Position numbers and translations under genes: made by a program. A DNA stretch of 64,000 nt. Origin: Ligustrum vulgare (Eukaryota; Streptophyta; Magnoliopsida; Lamiales; Oleaceae). Positions 43,417-55,900 of the stretch are shown one piece after another. The notes beneath the pieces are model-generated. The model saw only the letters and a list, made by a program, of their open reading frames with translations. It had not been told where the DNA came from and searched no databases. The stretch spans positions 37,866,497-37,930,496 of the forward strand of contig OY743176.1 of the NCBI GenBank assembly GCA_963555705.1, written 5' to 3'. How positions within the stretch are numbered: position 1 is the stretch's first letter; each line of letters opens with the position of its first letter.

Positions 43417-45738
43417 CCTTGTGTAAGACCGCTTTTCAATTTTACGTGCAATTTTAAATTTCACTCAATATTTATGTTACTGTGATTATAAATTTTAAAA
43501 TTGTTATATTTAATGTCTATAATTCGAATTATTTTGCAGTGGAAGGACTTGGGCGCCGTCTCGATTGATGTGTCAATTAAAAGGTTTATAAATTGTTTAT
43601 GAACTCTATGTGTAATTAATTATTTTTATTTGTTAAGCTTGTTAAATTCTATTTGTCATTGAGTAGTAAGTTGTTTAAATTTCATTAAATTGAGATTGGG
43701 AAAAGGTTTAGGGCGAATTGAAATTTTATTGGGAGTTGTGGACCTAAATTTCTAAATTGAGAGAATTGAGGGGCCAAGTTGCAAATTCCAAAAGTTTATA
43801 TCCAACCCTCATTATCTCTCTCTCACTCACGCCGCTCACTCACGACTCTCATCTCTCTCTCACGACCTCGCTCTCTCTCGGTTCTCTCTTCCCCTTCACT
43901 TCGACACTCTCTCAACCTAAAAACCGTCGCCCCTCGCCGGCGACCAGCACCACCTCGTCGACCACACCCATGGTAAGGCACCCCTCCCTGGTTTCTCTCT
44001 CCCTGAACTCGAAGTCGCACACTTGCCCACGGTTTTAACACACATACGACCTAATCTGCGGTTCGAACACAACCCACGAAATTTTGTAATTGTATGTACG
44101 TAAATATTACACGTATCTGTATAACTTTCAGATTTTTAAGTTTATGTTAGTTAATTTTCAGATTTCGAAAACTGTAGATTTAAATTTGTTTCATTGAGAT
44201 TCTTTTTTTTTTAGTTTAATTTAGAGTTAAAACTGAAATTTTCAATTCTGATGAAAAATGTTTTAATTTTGTTAATAGATATTTTTAGTTTACTGTTTAG
44301 ACTATAGTTGTAATTTTCAGATTTGGGTAATATATGTATTTGTATGTATCTATATAATGACGTGAAATAATTGACAAAAAATGGGTAAATGAATTGATTT
44401 TATATGTGTGTATACAAGTAATTTCAAAATTCCAGAAACTGTGTACTAGTTTGGGTAATTGATATTTTAAGATTGATTTCAGATTAAAATGGTCAAATTT
44501 CATAATTGAGATTTTTAAGAGTTTAAGTTACTTTGATTGAATTTTTAGTGTAGAGTTCGAATTCAAAATTTGTTAATTTCAAATTTGATTCTTGGAAAAT
44601 TTCTGAATTTAGTGTTTAAATATATACACACATAAATGTGAAATTGGTATAGACATGGACTTACATGAGTAATTGGGTTTAATTAGATTTTTTGAATATT
44701 TAATTGTTCTTTTGAAATTGGAGATATGTAATAAATAGTATGAGTATATTATAAATTTTCGAATTTGGTGGTTTTGGGATTTAGACTGTTTGTATTATGT
44801 AAATTTGAGTTGAGCCGAAGTTTGAAATCAATGATAAGAATGATAAAAAGGATAAGCGATTTTCTAATGTACACATTGAAATTGATCATTTGTCTCGAAT
44901 GTGGTGTTAAATGTAATTGCTATACTGTGAGGTCACATTTTGAATTAGCGATTGCACTTTATTGATTAATGTGAATACTTAGGATATTGGTACATTGACG
45001 TCACGTGCAACCAAGACACCTCCACTTGCTATTTAAGAAAGGCGGTAAATACTAAGGAAGTCAGGTAAGTAAACTTCCCCCTACTTTCATCAAAGTTGAA
45101 TGTTAATGTGGAATTAATGTGCTTAATTGACATTCGTGTTAATTACGGAATTTTAATGCTTGTTGGTCTACCATATGCAATTATGTGTAGTTAAGGAAAT
45201 GTTCAAGCATGCACGTTACATGTCATTGCATCATCAAGCATGCATTGACATCGAAATGGGAAAGTCAAATGTTTTAATGAAAGGAATGTGTCAAAGTGCA
45301 ATTTTTGTCAAAAATTATGTATCCCAAGTTTTTGAAAGAATGGGTGTACTTCTATGTCATGAAAGATGCGAGTGGGAAATGGGGCGCGGGGGACTGGTGT
45401 ACCCGAATTTAATGAGCCGCTTTGCGGTGGAATGAAGTGAATGAGCCGCTTTGCGGTGGAATGAATGTTAAACCGCTTTGCGGTGGAAATGCGCATGTTA
45501 ATCTGGTTCCAAATAAGAATTGCCCACTGTTATCTGATTGACTAGAAGATACGCCAAGTGAGCTCCCGATGGAAATGTAAAGTGAAAGTTTTGAAATGTT
45601 AAGTGAAAGTTCGAAATGTTGAAAGTTTTGAAAGGTTAAAGTGAATGGGGATACATATTTCAAAGTTTAAAGCATTTCATGTCATAAGCATGCATTCATG
45701 CATAAAGTTTACTTACTGAGCTTTAGCTCACCCCAATC

Positions 45739-48700
45739 TGTAGCGCCCCGAGTTCCGTATACCCGATTCACTACGTCATTTTCTGTCTAAATTTTTCGAA
45801 TAATATTTTTTGCGGAAGAAATAATTGAAATTCATTTGTGGCAACATTAAATAAACTGTAATGGCCGATAAAATTGAAGCATTTATGAAACCATTTGAAA
45901 TAGTAAATCGAACCATTAATTTTGTAAAGAAATTGACAATATCATAATTTCTCAAATAAATGAACTTCTCTAAATTATTCGATTGTTTGGAAAAATACGG
46001 AAATCATTAACGTCAAACTTTCAACCGTTTAACGATTATTGCCACCATCATTCATCGCTCGCCACCGTCTCCGAAATCTGCAAAACTGTTAAAAAGTAGG
46101 GTGAGTATTTCATGGGAGAAATACTCAGTAGACTCATCGCAAATTAATTAATTTATAAGATGATTAAACACAAAAATCCCGACTCTTTATAAAACGGGCA
46201 TTGATAGAGCTTCTTTATAAAACGACTCTTGATAAAACTCATATTGTACATTACAGCACGAGACATATTTTGAAAATAATAGGCTCTTTGAAAACATCTC
46301 TTTGAAAATAGCTCTTTGAAAACAGCTCTTTGAAAACATCTCTTTGAAAACAGCTCTTTGAAAATAGTTCTTTGAAAACAGCTCTTTGAAAACAGCTCTT
46401 TGAAAATAGCTCTTTGAAAACATCTCTTTGAAAACAGCTCTTTGAAAATAACTCTTTGAAAACATCTCTTTGAAAACAGCTCTTTGAAAATAGCTCTTTG
46501 AAAACAGCTCTTTGAAAACATCTCTTTGAAAACAGCTCTTTGAAAACAGCTCTTTGAAAACCATATACTTATAAAACACATTTTAATTATGCCAAGCATA
46601 ATTTTCTTTTGAAAGCATAGGGATCCTTTTCATCATAACATAGGATAGGATCGAAATCCTCAGAAACATAGGAGACACAAGAATTTTACCGAACTTCGGT
46701 GGCAAGAATTCTTATGCAGTAAGTATACCAAGCATAATTTTTGAAATTCATAGGGATCAATTGCATCATAACATAAGATAGGATCGAAATCCTCATAAAC
46801 ATATGAGACATGAATTTTACCGAACTTAGGTGGCAAATCCTCATAAACATATGGAAACATAGGAATTTTACCGAACTTCGTGGCAAATCCTCATAAACAT
46901 AGGAGACACAAGAATTTTACCGAACTTCGTGGCAAGAATTCTTATGTGTAGCGCTACTAAAACTCCGGTCCCTTTAACGTATCATAACTTATCATATGGG
47001 ACCCATAGCAATCTTGGTAGATTGATTTCATAGCAATGATCCAAAAAAACATTTTCGTGAAGCATAGGGTATACTTACTTTTCGTAAAAACATAAAGTAT
47101 ATTTTCTTTTCATAAAAACATACTTGCTTTTCTTAAAAATTGACTTTCACAAGTCACATGACATTTATATGAAATCATAATTTAAATCAATTAATAAGTG
47201 CGAGTCTACCTCAAATCCGACGAGTGCAAAGTTGAGCGGGAATGACTTCAATTTCTTTAAATTCTCCGTACGCTTCGTCTTAGCCAATAAGTCACTTTAG
47301 TCTATCGAATATATGGTTCAAAATGATAAATTATAATTTGAGGACTAAAATTGATGTTTTGAAAGTTGAGGACTAAAATGAATATCTTTGAAAAGTTGAG
47401 GGACTAAAATTGATACTTTGAAAGTTGAGGGATTAAAATGAATACTTTTTATAGTTGAGGGACTAAAATAGATATTTTGAGAGTTGAGAGATTAAAATGA
47501 ATACTTTTGAAAGTTGAAGGACTAAAATGATTACTTTGAAAGTTGAGGGACTAAAATGAATACTTTTAAAACTTGGGCTTAAAAGTAAATCAGCAGGTAC
47601 TGAAATAAAAGAGTTTAAAAATGAGAGGACTGATTTGAAAGACTTTAAAACGTCAGGGACTGATTTTGAAACTTTTAAAACTTGGGGACTGATTTGAAAT
47701 AACTTTTCAAAAGAGGGGGACCAATGCTGCAAATTCTGAAATTAAATATATACTTCAGAATTTACTTTCTTTATTTTCTTATACAGATCGTTAGAGAGAG
47801 AGACTAGAGAAAGGCAGAGGAGGCGACGCAGTGGCGAGCGAACGAAGGTTGCGATCGACGAAGAAATCCGATCTACTGCCGGCGCAACACCGGCGGTGTA
47901 CAAAAAGGTTGGGCTTAGGCACGGGATTTTGGTGTGAGATCGTGATTGTTGGGTAGTTTATTTCTTGATTTTGGGTTCGATTGGTTGTCATAATCGAAGT
48001 GGCCAGTGGGTGGTTTATTTGTGGCCGTGGTTCTATCGGCGATGTGGGCTGTGGTGATGATAATAGTGGCCGGTTTTGTAGTTGAGGCTGTACTGATGAT
48101 GCTGGTTGGTGCAGTGTGGATCATTGGTGATTGGCTATGGTGTTGCAGTTGGAAATCATACTGTTGAATTGGCTGATTCAGGGGTGATGTGCAGAGAAAT
48201 TTAGTTTGGCAGTCTGTTGGTAATTTTGGTGATTGCAGGCGATGAGTGCAGAGGGTTTGATTTCTGAATTGTGCAGTGAATTGGTAGTGTCCCATGATGA
48301 TGATGATTGTGAATTTTTCATTGCAGAAAAGGGAGGTTTGCATATATATAGGTTTAATATAATGGAGGTTCGTGGCTATGGATTGATGATGATGATAATG
48401 GAGCTGTAAAGGAATTTGTGGGTGGTGGCTATGGCTTTAGCTTTCGGCGTAAAAGAGAAGGGATGATGAGGCTAATGGTTTAATTAATGTTGGTGGATGA
48501 TTAATGAGGTGGAACAAAATGATTATGAATTTGGTACAAAAGCAAAAGACAGAATAACAAAACGTGGGTTGCACTTGCTGGATATAGATTAGGATTAGTG
48601 TGGGATAATTAACTAAAATTTTGACTAACTTCGATCAAGAAACGTATTTAAAACAGATATATTTTGGACTGAAAAATGATTTTGAAAATAATACTTTGAA

Positions 48701-48891
48701 TAAATAATTAAAATAACATAATTTTAGAAATTCGGATTTTAATTTAAAATCGAACAAATTCGATATTTCTTGACTTGGCTAGATGAATCCGTCGCGGCGT
48801 TAACTTCAAAATAATGGGTGAAATAGTAGCGACACAATTTTCTAAATATTAAAATAATTATAAAATTGCGTAAAAATTCTGGGTCGCTATA
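45739..48891 (-). repeat. Left (3') LTR of element G
   Basis: 3153 bp, from TGTAGCGCCCCGAG to GGGTCGCTATA. Ordered modules: start block, ATACTCAGTAGACTC motif (46119-46133), 14-bp array (46281-46560), blocks of TTTTACCGAACTTCGTGGC and CTCATAAACATA repeats (46640-46930), ~30-bp GGGACTAAAAT repeats (47337-47570), GA tract and GC-richer segment (47785-48300), AT-rich end. Antisense open frames rich in FKELFSKSCFQR are only the 14-bp array read in phase. Confidence 0.92.
46281..46560. repeat. 14-bp tandem array, about 20 units (left LTR)
   Basis: Units AGCTCTTTGAAAAC with variants at two positions (ATCTC, TAGCTC, AGTTC). About 280 bases, 20 units. The right LTR has about 17 units (52481-52717), so the copies changed by three units after or during insertion. 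Confidence 0.92.
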
Positions 48892-51800
48892 ATCTTACCC
48901 CCTTAAAATAATTTCGTCCTCGAAATTAAACTTACTTGATCTTATGATTTCTGAATACTTAATCAGAATCTCTTCTTCTTCTTCTCTTATGTAGCATCAT
49001 TGCTACCATATTTAACCCAACCATATTTAACCCACTAGACTTTGACTAAATGCATCACTTTGTTTTTTCAAGAACATGGACTTTTCTATAGACATATGTG
49101 TCTACTCAAAAATTCTTCTGAATCGTAAGTGACTGAAAGTTCACTATTCTTTGAATTCCATTATTATGAACCAAAAACAACATAACTTATTCATAGATGA
49201 TCAACTTATTTCATAATCTCAATACATTATCACCTTCAATTATCATCATCATATCATTCCTTACAATTTTCTTTTGTACCTTTATATTCATCTAACCTTA
49301 CGTTCATCATCATTATCTCACATAATCCCAAACAACATCATGTCTCTTTACTAATTTCTGTAATTCCATAAAAAAATCTCTTCAAGTTTCCATAAATCTT
49401 TACTGATATATCAAACCATAATAATTTGTCATCTCTAAACTTCTTATCATCAAATATTCCCAAAATAATCAAAACAATTCCCAATCGAATGTAAAAATTT
49501 CATCATATCTTGTAGTATTCATGTAACATGTCACTTATCATCGTATCATGTGACCTCAGATATTCGTATATATCTCTAAAATTTCAACAAATCTTTACTG
49601 ACATATCATATCATAATAGTTTTTCCTTTCTTCTTATCATCGAATATTCCAAAAAAATAATCAAAGAATTACCTGAATATTCTCTCTACGTAATATACCC
49701 AAACATATCAACATAATATCATCAACTTATCTTTCCAATATTTTTAACCCAAAGTTCAGTAAACAAATATCTTCCAAATAACTAAGATTCTTTACTTAAA
49801 TGTCACCACATTTCCTGCAAAGTATTTCTTTCACTTATACATACTTATGAATTCTGATTCAATACGGTCCTTATTTCTCTTTCACGTATTCCCGTATCAT
49901 CTCACTATACCTTGATTATTATACCAACAATATCAGTACCAAAATCCAATAAAATATTCCATATCTCCAATCTTATCATCAAATTTTCTTTTGTCGAGAA
50001 AAATAACAGCGCATTAACTCTTGTTCCCACTTTTCATTATACTTTAAATCATACATCAAGTACTCGGTATCAAATACTCATTCTAGCTGAGAGCTAAGAT
50101 ACTAACTTAAAACAGCATCACAAGGATCAGATATGTTATTCTCAAACTTAAGAACTTCACTAATTTCCCAAATCTGAAATTCAAAATTAAATTTTTCTAT
50201 TCTCCCAAACTTCAATTCATATCACACTTTATGAACAATACTCTGATTAATCTTATCACCATTAAATAAGACTTCTGTAAATCATATAGGATTCCTCATC
50301 AAATTTGCTTAACCCAAAGATACAATCCCATAATTTAAAATCACACAACTGATCATCTCAGATTTTCCATTATTGTAGCCAAAATATTTACTCACTTCAA
50401 AAGTACAACCAATAATAATTAATCGAAACTGTATCACTAAATCTTTAAATAAACCCATATATTATGACTAAAAATGACAATTCTCAATCGTAGATAATAT
50501 TTCACCATAATGCAATAAACCATCAAAATAAGATCATCGAACTCAATATTCACACGATTCTTCCCTGGATAACCATAACATCCCTTAACCGTCTAGTCGT
50601 CATATCTATCACGTACCTTATACGTCAATCTGATCACTAATATAATATATCAATTTCTTAGACTAAAAAAAATCTTGGATTCTACCATGGTCCCTCTTCT
50701 AAACACCATTCCAAAATAAGTTATCACTGTAAAATCTTATTCCTATTTTCCTCAAAATTCATATCCTTATAATACTCTCCAATACAAGTGATCATTCTTT
50801 ACAAGTGATAAATCCATTCCCAAGAATAATTAAGATTCTTCCCAATAATGCCATTATACTTGTCTTCACTCGTCTTTCAAAATATAACTTATCATTTACT
50901 CAATCTTGCTTATGAACTTGCAATTCTAAACTCAATTCTCTTAGTGATTGCATACCATACTATGCTCTTAATTCCAAATGATAAAATTCTGGACAGAGTC
51001 TCCCTTGTAATTTGGACTTATCCCAAACCATAAGTATACTTCATAACTAACAATAACATATAACTCCACATTTAATCACAACGATCTAAAAATATTGAAA
51101 ACGATTCCAACACTTCAATATCATCAAAAATATCCCATAATTCAATTCATAATTCCTCAACATAACAATTTCAAATCATATTTTTCAATATCACAATATC
51201 ACTTCCTTCAATACCTTAATTGGCTCAAAAGATTACTCATACTTATAAATATATATCACAAATCATATTCCCAAAATGTATTCACAAAGCCAAACTTCAT
51301 AATAAATTTCTCTTCAACATAGAGACATAATTCATTTACTCAACATAATATCCATTACTTAAATACCAAAAACTAAGAACCAAATCTTTAAATCTCTAAC
51401 TTCAAAATTCTTCTCATAAAAATCTCAAAAAAATCATATCACTTATAATCTTAACATCTTATCACAACTTCATAACTGGCTTGCTATTTCTCGTTTAATC
51501 TAAACGATAGATAATCTGAACATATAATCAAATCCTTTCTGTTGACTTCTCATACTTAGTGCCATGTCTAAAATCAATTATGCAAAGTCCATCTAGGGTT
51601 CATCATTTCTAACTCGAGGACAAAAATTATTTAAAAATCATTCTTAAATCATATTATTCCCATTATGCTCAACACTCGTTTTCTTTCTGAAACATTTCTC
51701 ATAAATCATAAGTATCCTAAATACTCTTCATTCTTTCTCATAAATCAATAAAATGAGTATTCGAAATACTGAAATAACTTTAAACATCATAAACTTCTTT

Positions 51801-51935
51801 ACCTCGGAGTTGGTGGAACGAATGATGGCAATGGCAATCTTCATCAATAAAAATCTTGTAATGAAAATATTTCTTGAAAATTCTTTTTGAAAATTTTACC
51901 AGTCTACAGAAACGCAGACTAGCTCTGATACCAAC
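48892..51935 (-). other. Internal region of element G, non-coding
   Basis: About 3 kb, very AT-rich, with no ORF above 75 codons and no motif I recognise. The PPT side has purine tract AAGGGGGTAAGAT (minus strand) and inverted repeat AATTTCG-TCCT-CGAAATT (48910-48927). The PBS side has GCTCTGATACCA at 51922-51933. Both ends resemble element K. The plus strand is C/T-poor in G, perhaps relic pol that has decayed beyond recognition. Confidence 0.85.
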
Positions 51936-54900
51936 TGCTAGCGCCCCGAGTTCCGTATACCCGATTCACTACGTCATTTTCTGTCTAAATTTTTCGAATA
52001 ATATTTTTTGCGGAAGAAATAATTGAAATTCATTTGTGGCAACATTAAATAAACTGTAATGGCCGATAAAATTGAAACATTTATGAAACCATTTGAAATA
52101 GTAAATCGAACCATTAATTTTGTAAAGAAATTGACAATATCATAATTTCTCAAATAAATGAACTTCTCTAAATTATTCGATTGTTTGGAAAAATAAGGAA
52201 ATCATTAACGTCAAACTTTCAACCGTTTAACGATTATTTCCACCATCATTCATCGCTCGCCACCGTCTCCGAAATCTGCAAAACTGTTAAAAAGTAGGGT
52301 GAGTATTTCATGGGGGAAATACTCAGTAGACTCATCGCAAATTAATTAATTTATAAGATGATTAAACACATAAATCCCGGCTCTTTATAAAACGGGCATT
52401 GATAGAGCTTCTTTATAAAACGGCTCTTGATAAAACTCATATTGTGCATTACAGCACGAGACATATTTTGAAAATAATAGGCTCTTTGAAAACATCTCTT
52501 TGAAAACAGCTCTTTGAAAACATCTCTTTGAAAACAGCTCTTTGAAAATAGTTCTTTGAAAACAGCTCTTTGAAAACAGCTCTTTGAAAATAGCTCTTTG
52601 AAAACATCTCTTTGAAAACAGCTCTTTGAAAATAACTCTTTGAAAACATCTCTTTCAAAACAGCTCTTTGAAAATAGCTCTTTGAAAACAGCTCTTTGAA
52701 AACAGCTCTTTGAAAACCATATACTTATAAAACACATTTTAATTATGCCAAGCATAATTTTCTTTTGAAAGCATAGGGATCCTTTTCATCATAACATAGG
52801 ATAGGATCGAAATCCTCATAAACATAGGAGACACAAGAATTTTACCGAACTTCGGTGGCAAGAATTCTTATGCAGTAAGTATACCAAGCATAATTTTTGA
52901 AATTCATAGGGATCAATTGCATCATAACATAAGATAGGATCGAAATCCTCATAAACATATGAGACATGAATTTCACCGAACTTAGGTGGCAAATCCTCAT
53001 AAACATATGGAAACATAGGAATTTTACCGAACTTCGTGGCAAATCCTCATAAACATAGGAGACACAAGAATTTTACCGAACTTCGTGGCAAGAATTCTTA
53101 TGTGTAGCGCTACTAAAACTCCGGTCCCTTTAACGTATCATAACTTATCATATGGGACCCATAGCAATCTTGGTAGATTGATTTCATAGCAATGATCCAA
53201 AAAAACATTTTCGTGAAGCATAGGGTATACTTACTTTTCGTAAAAACATAAAGTATATTTTCTTTTCATAAAAACATACTTGCTTTTCTTAAAAATTGAC
53301 TTTCACAAGTCACATGACATTTATATGAAATCATAATTTAAATCAATTAATAAGTGCGAGTCTACCTCAAATCCGACGAGTGCAAAGTTGAGCGGGAATG
53401 ACTTCAATTTCTTTAAATTCTCCGTACGCTTCGTCTTAGCCAATAAGTCACTTTAGTCTATCGAATATATGGTTCAAAATGATAAATTATAATTTGAGGA
53501 CTAAAATTGATGTTTTGAAAGTTGAGGACTAAAATGAATATCTTTGAAAAGTTGAGGGACTAAAATTGATACTTTGAAAGTTGAGGGATTAAAATGAATA
53601 CTTTTTATAGTTGAGGGACTAAAATAGATATTTTGAGAGTTGAGAGATTAAAATGAATACTTTTGAAAGTTGAAGGACTAAAATGATTACTTTGAAAGTT
53701 GAGGGACTAAAATGAATACTTTTAAAACTTGGGCTTAAAAGTAAATCAGCAGGTACTGAAATAAAAGAGTTTAAAAATGAGAGGACTGATTTGAAAGACT
53801 TTAAAACGTCAGGGACTGATTTTGAAACTTTTAAAACTTGGGGACTGATTTGAAATAACTTTTCAAAAGAGGGGGACCAATGCTGCAAATTCTGAAATTA
53901 AATATATACTTCAGAATTTACTTTCTTTATTTTCTTATACAGATCGTTAGAGAGAGAGACTAGAGAAAGGCAGAGGAGGCGACGCAGTGGCGAGCGAACG
54001 AAGGTTGCGATCGACGAAGAAATCCGATCTACTGCCGGCGCAACACCGGCGGTGTACAAAAAGGTTGGGCTTAGGCACGGGATTTTGGTGTGAGATCGTG
54101 ATTGTTGGGTAGTTTATTTCTTGATTTTGGGTTCGATTGGTTGTCATAATCGAAGTGGCCAGTGGGTGGTTTATTTGTGGCCGTGGTTCTATCGGCGATG
54201 TGGGCTGTGGTGATGATAATAGTGGCCGGTTTTGTAGTTGAGGCTGTACTGATGATGCTGGTTGGTGCAGTGTGGATCATTGGTGATTGGCTATGGTGTT
54301 GCAGTTGGAAATCATACTGTTGAATTGGCTGATTCAGGGGTGATGTGCAGAGAAATTTAGTTTGGCAGTCTGTTGGTAATTTTGGTGATTGCAGGCGATG
54401 AGTGCAGAGGGTTTGATTTCTGAATTGTGCAGTGAATTGGTAGTGTCCCATGATGATGATGATTGTGAATTTTTCATTGCAGAAAAGGGAGGTTTGCATA
54501 TATATAGGTTTAATATAATGGAGGTTCGTGGCTATGGATTGATGATGATGATAATGGAGCTGTAAAGGAATTTGTGGGTGGTGGCTATGGCTTTAGCTTT
54601 CGGCGTAAAAGAGAAGGGATGATGAGGCTAATGGTTTAATTAATGTTGGTGGATGATTAATGAGGTGGAACAAAATGATTATGAATTTGGTACAAAAGCA
54701 AAAGACAGAATAACAAAACGTGGGTTGCACTTGCTGGATATAGATTAGGATTAGTGTGGGATAATTAACTAAAATTTTGACTAACTTCGATCAAGAAACG
54801 TATTTAAAACAGATATATTTTGGACTGAAAAATGATTTTGAAAATAATACTTTGAATAAATAATTAAAATAACATAATTTTAGAAATTCGGATTTTAATT

Positions 54901-55047
54901 TAAAATCGAACAAATTCGATATTTCTTGACTTGGCTAGATGAATCCGTCGCGGCTTTAACTTCAAAATAATGAGTGAAATAGTAGCGACACAATTTTCTA
55001 AATATTAAAATAATTATAAAATTGCGTAAAAATTCTGGGTCGCTATA
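51936..55047 (-). repeat. Right (5') LTR of element G
   Basis: 3112 bp, nearly identical to 45739-48891. Visible differences include one extra base at the start (TGCTAGCGCC), three fewer 14-bp units, and scattered substitutions in the first kilobase and the last 100 bases. The middle 1.9 kb looks identical. Confidence 0.92.
52481..52717. repeat. 14-bp tandem array, about 17 units (right LTR)
   Basis: Same unit as the left LTR array (AGCTCTTTGAAAAC), three units shorter. Confidence 0.9.
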
Positions 55048-55627
55048 CAATCCCTCCCCCATATTTCAGGTGATGGAAGTTAGATGATTAGAGGAGAGCA
55101 CGTGGCGGGAGGCTCAGACAGTACCGAATTGAATTATTTAAAATTTAATTTAATGATTTAATTTAAGTTTTTAGTTGTTATTCTTTTAAATTGATAAATC
55201 ATTTTGAATTAGTTTGTCGGTTCTTAGTCAAAATAAGTTATGGTATTTCCCTGTGATTAGTTTTTTATCATGTTTCATGAGTTTATAAATTTATACTTCA
55301 AGTTATTTTGGTTGATGAGTTTGGGGAATTGATGTTGAAGTTGAATTGTGGAATTATGGTTGGATGTTGAATGTTGGATTTGAATGGGTTGAAAATTTCA
55401 TATTTATTGTAGGTGTGATGTCCCTCTAAAGGTTGGTTATGTCCAAGTTATAGAGGAGACTCTGCCGAAATTTCTATAAAATTTTAGAATAGAAAATGAA
55501 AAGGTTGAAGTTTTTAAATGATTTGTTTCCGCATTTTAATGTTTAAACGATTTATTTCCGCATATAATGTGAATGAAAGTTAACACGCCTAGGTTTTAGA
55601 CTTTTGAACTTGGGGTGTTATACCTTG

Positions 55628-55900
55628 CTTTCAGCTTATGTGCCAAAAGTCCCCAAATCTGAATGTGGTGTAGACTGGGCTTGCACCCATGCCACAACTC
55701 TAGGGGTATTTCAGTAAACGAATCAATGGTACTACGCTATGAAGGAACCTGACTATCTCCGGTATACATTCCCAAATGAAACTAGTAACGAGGATAACTC
55801 ATCATTGATTTGGTATTACCTTGTTCTCATTTTCCGATAAATGGTTCCTAAACTCATATGAGAGATACACAAACCTCGATCAAATCGAAGTATCTCGATT
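55628..55900 (-). pseudogene. Copia integrase relic
   Basis: Minus strand reads PLELWHGCKPSLHHIQIWGL around 55640-55705, corresponding to the copia integrase motif APYELW.GKKPNLSHLRVFGC. It follows directly on the F2 insertion site; the RT relics lie on the other side of F2/G, as expected for one copia pol interrupted between integrase and RT. Confidence 0.7.

Larger units (their letters stand above)
45739..55047 (-). mobile_element. LARD-like element G, complete and recent (TSD caatc)
   Basis: LTRs 45739-48891 and 51936-55047, internal region 48892-51935, perfect flanks caatc (45734-45738 and 55048-55052). Minus strand by PBS (51922-51933) and PPT (48892-48905). Very long LTRs and a 3-kb internal region without coding capacity match the LARD definition. 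By eye the LTRs differ by about a dozen substitutions plus an array-length change, so the insertion is young. Confidence 0.93.
43422..55622 (-). mobile_element. Solo LTR F2, containing element G (TSD ccttg)
   Basis: Own sequence 43422-45738 and 55053-55622, about 2.9 kb; plus-strand ends TGTAAGACC and GGGGTGTTATA. Flanks 43417-43421 and 55623-55627 are both ccttg. Reverse complement of F1 at 25070-27906, with the dyad array reduced to three copies (45416-45486). The CT-rich and GC-richer tract is at 43800-44030. It inserted into the copia element before G inserted into it. Confidence 0.88.

Noticed and set aside
46153..46599. Antisense open frames with repeated KSCFQRAVFKELF-like units, also at 52351-52755
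   Set aside because: They are the 14-bp array read in phase (three units = 42 bases = 14 codons). The reading frame follows from the repeat, not from selection, and lies within an LTR.
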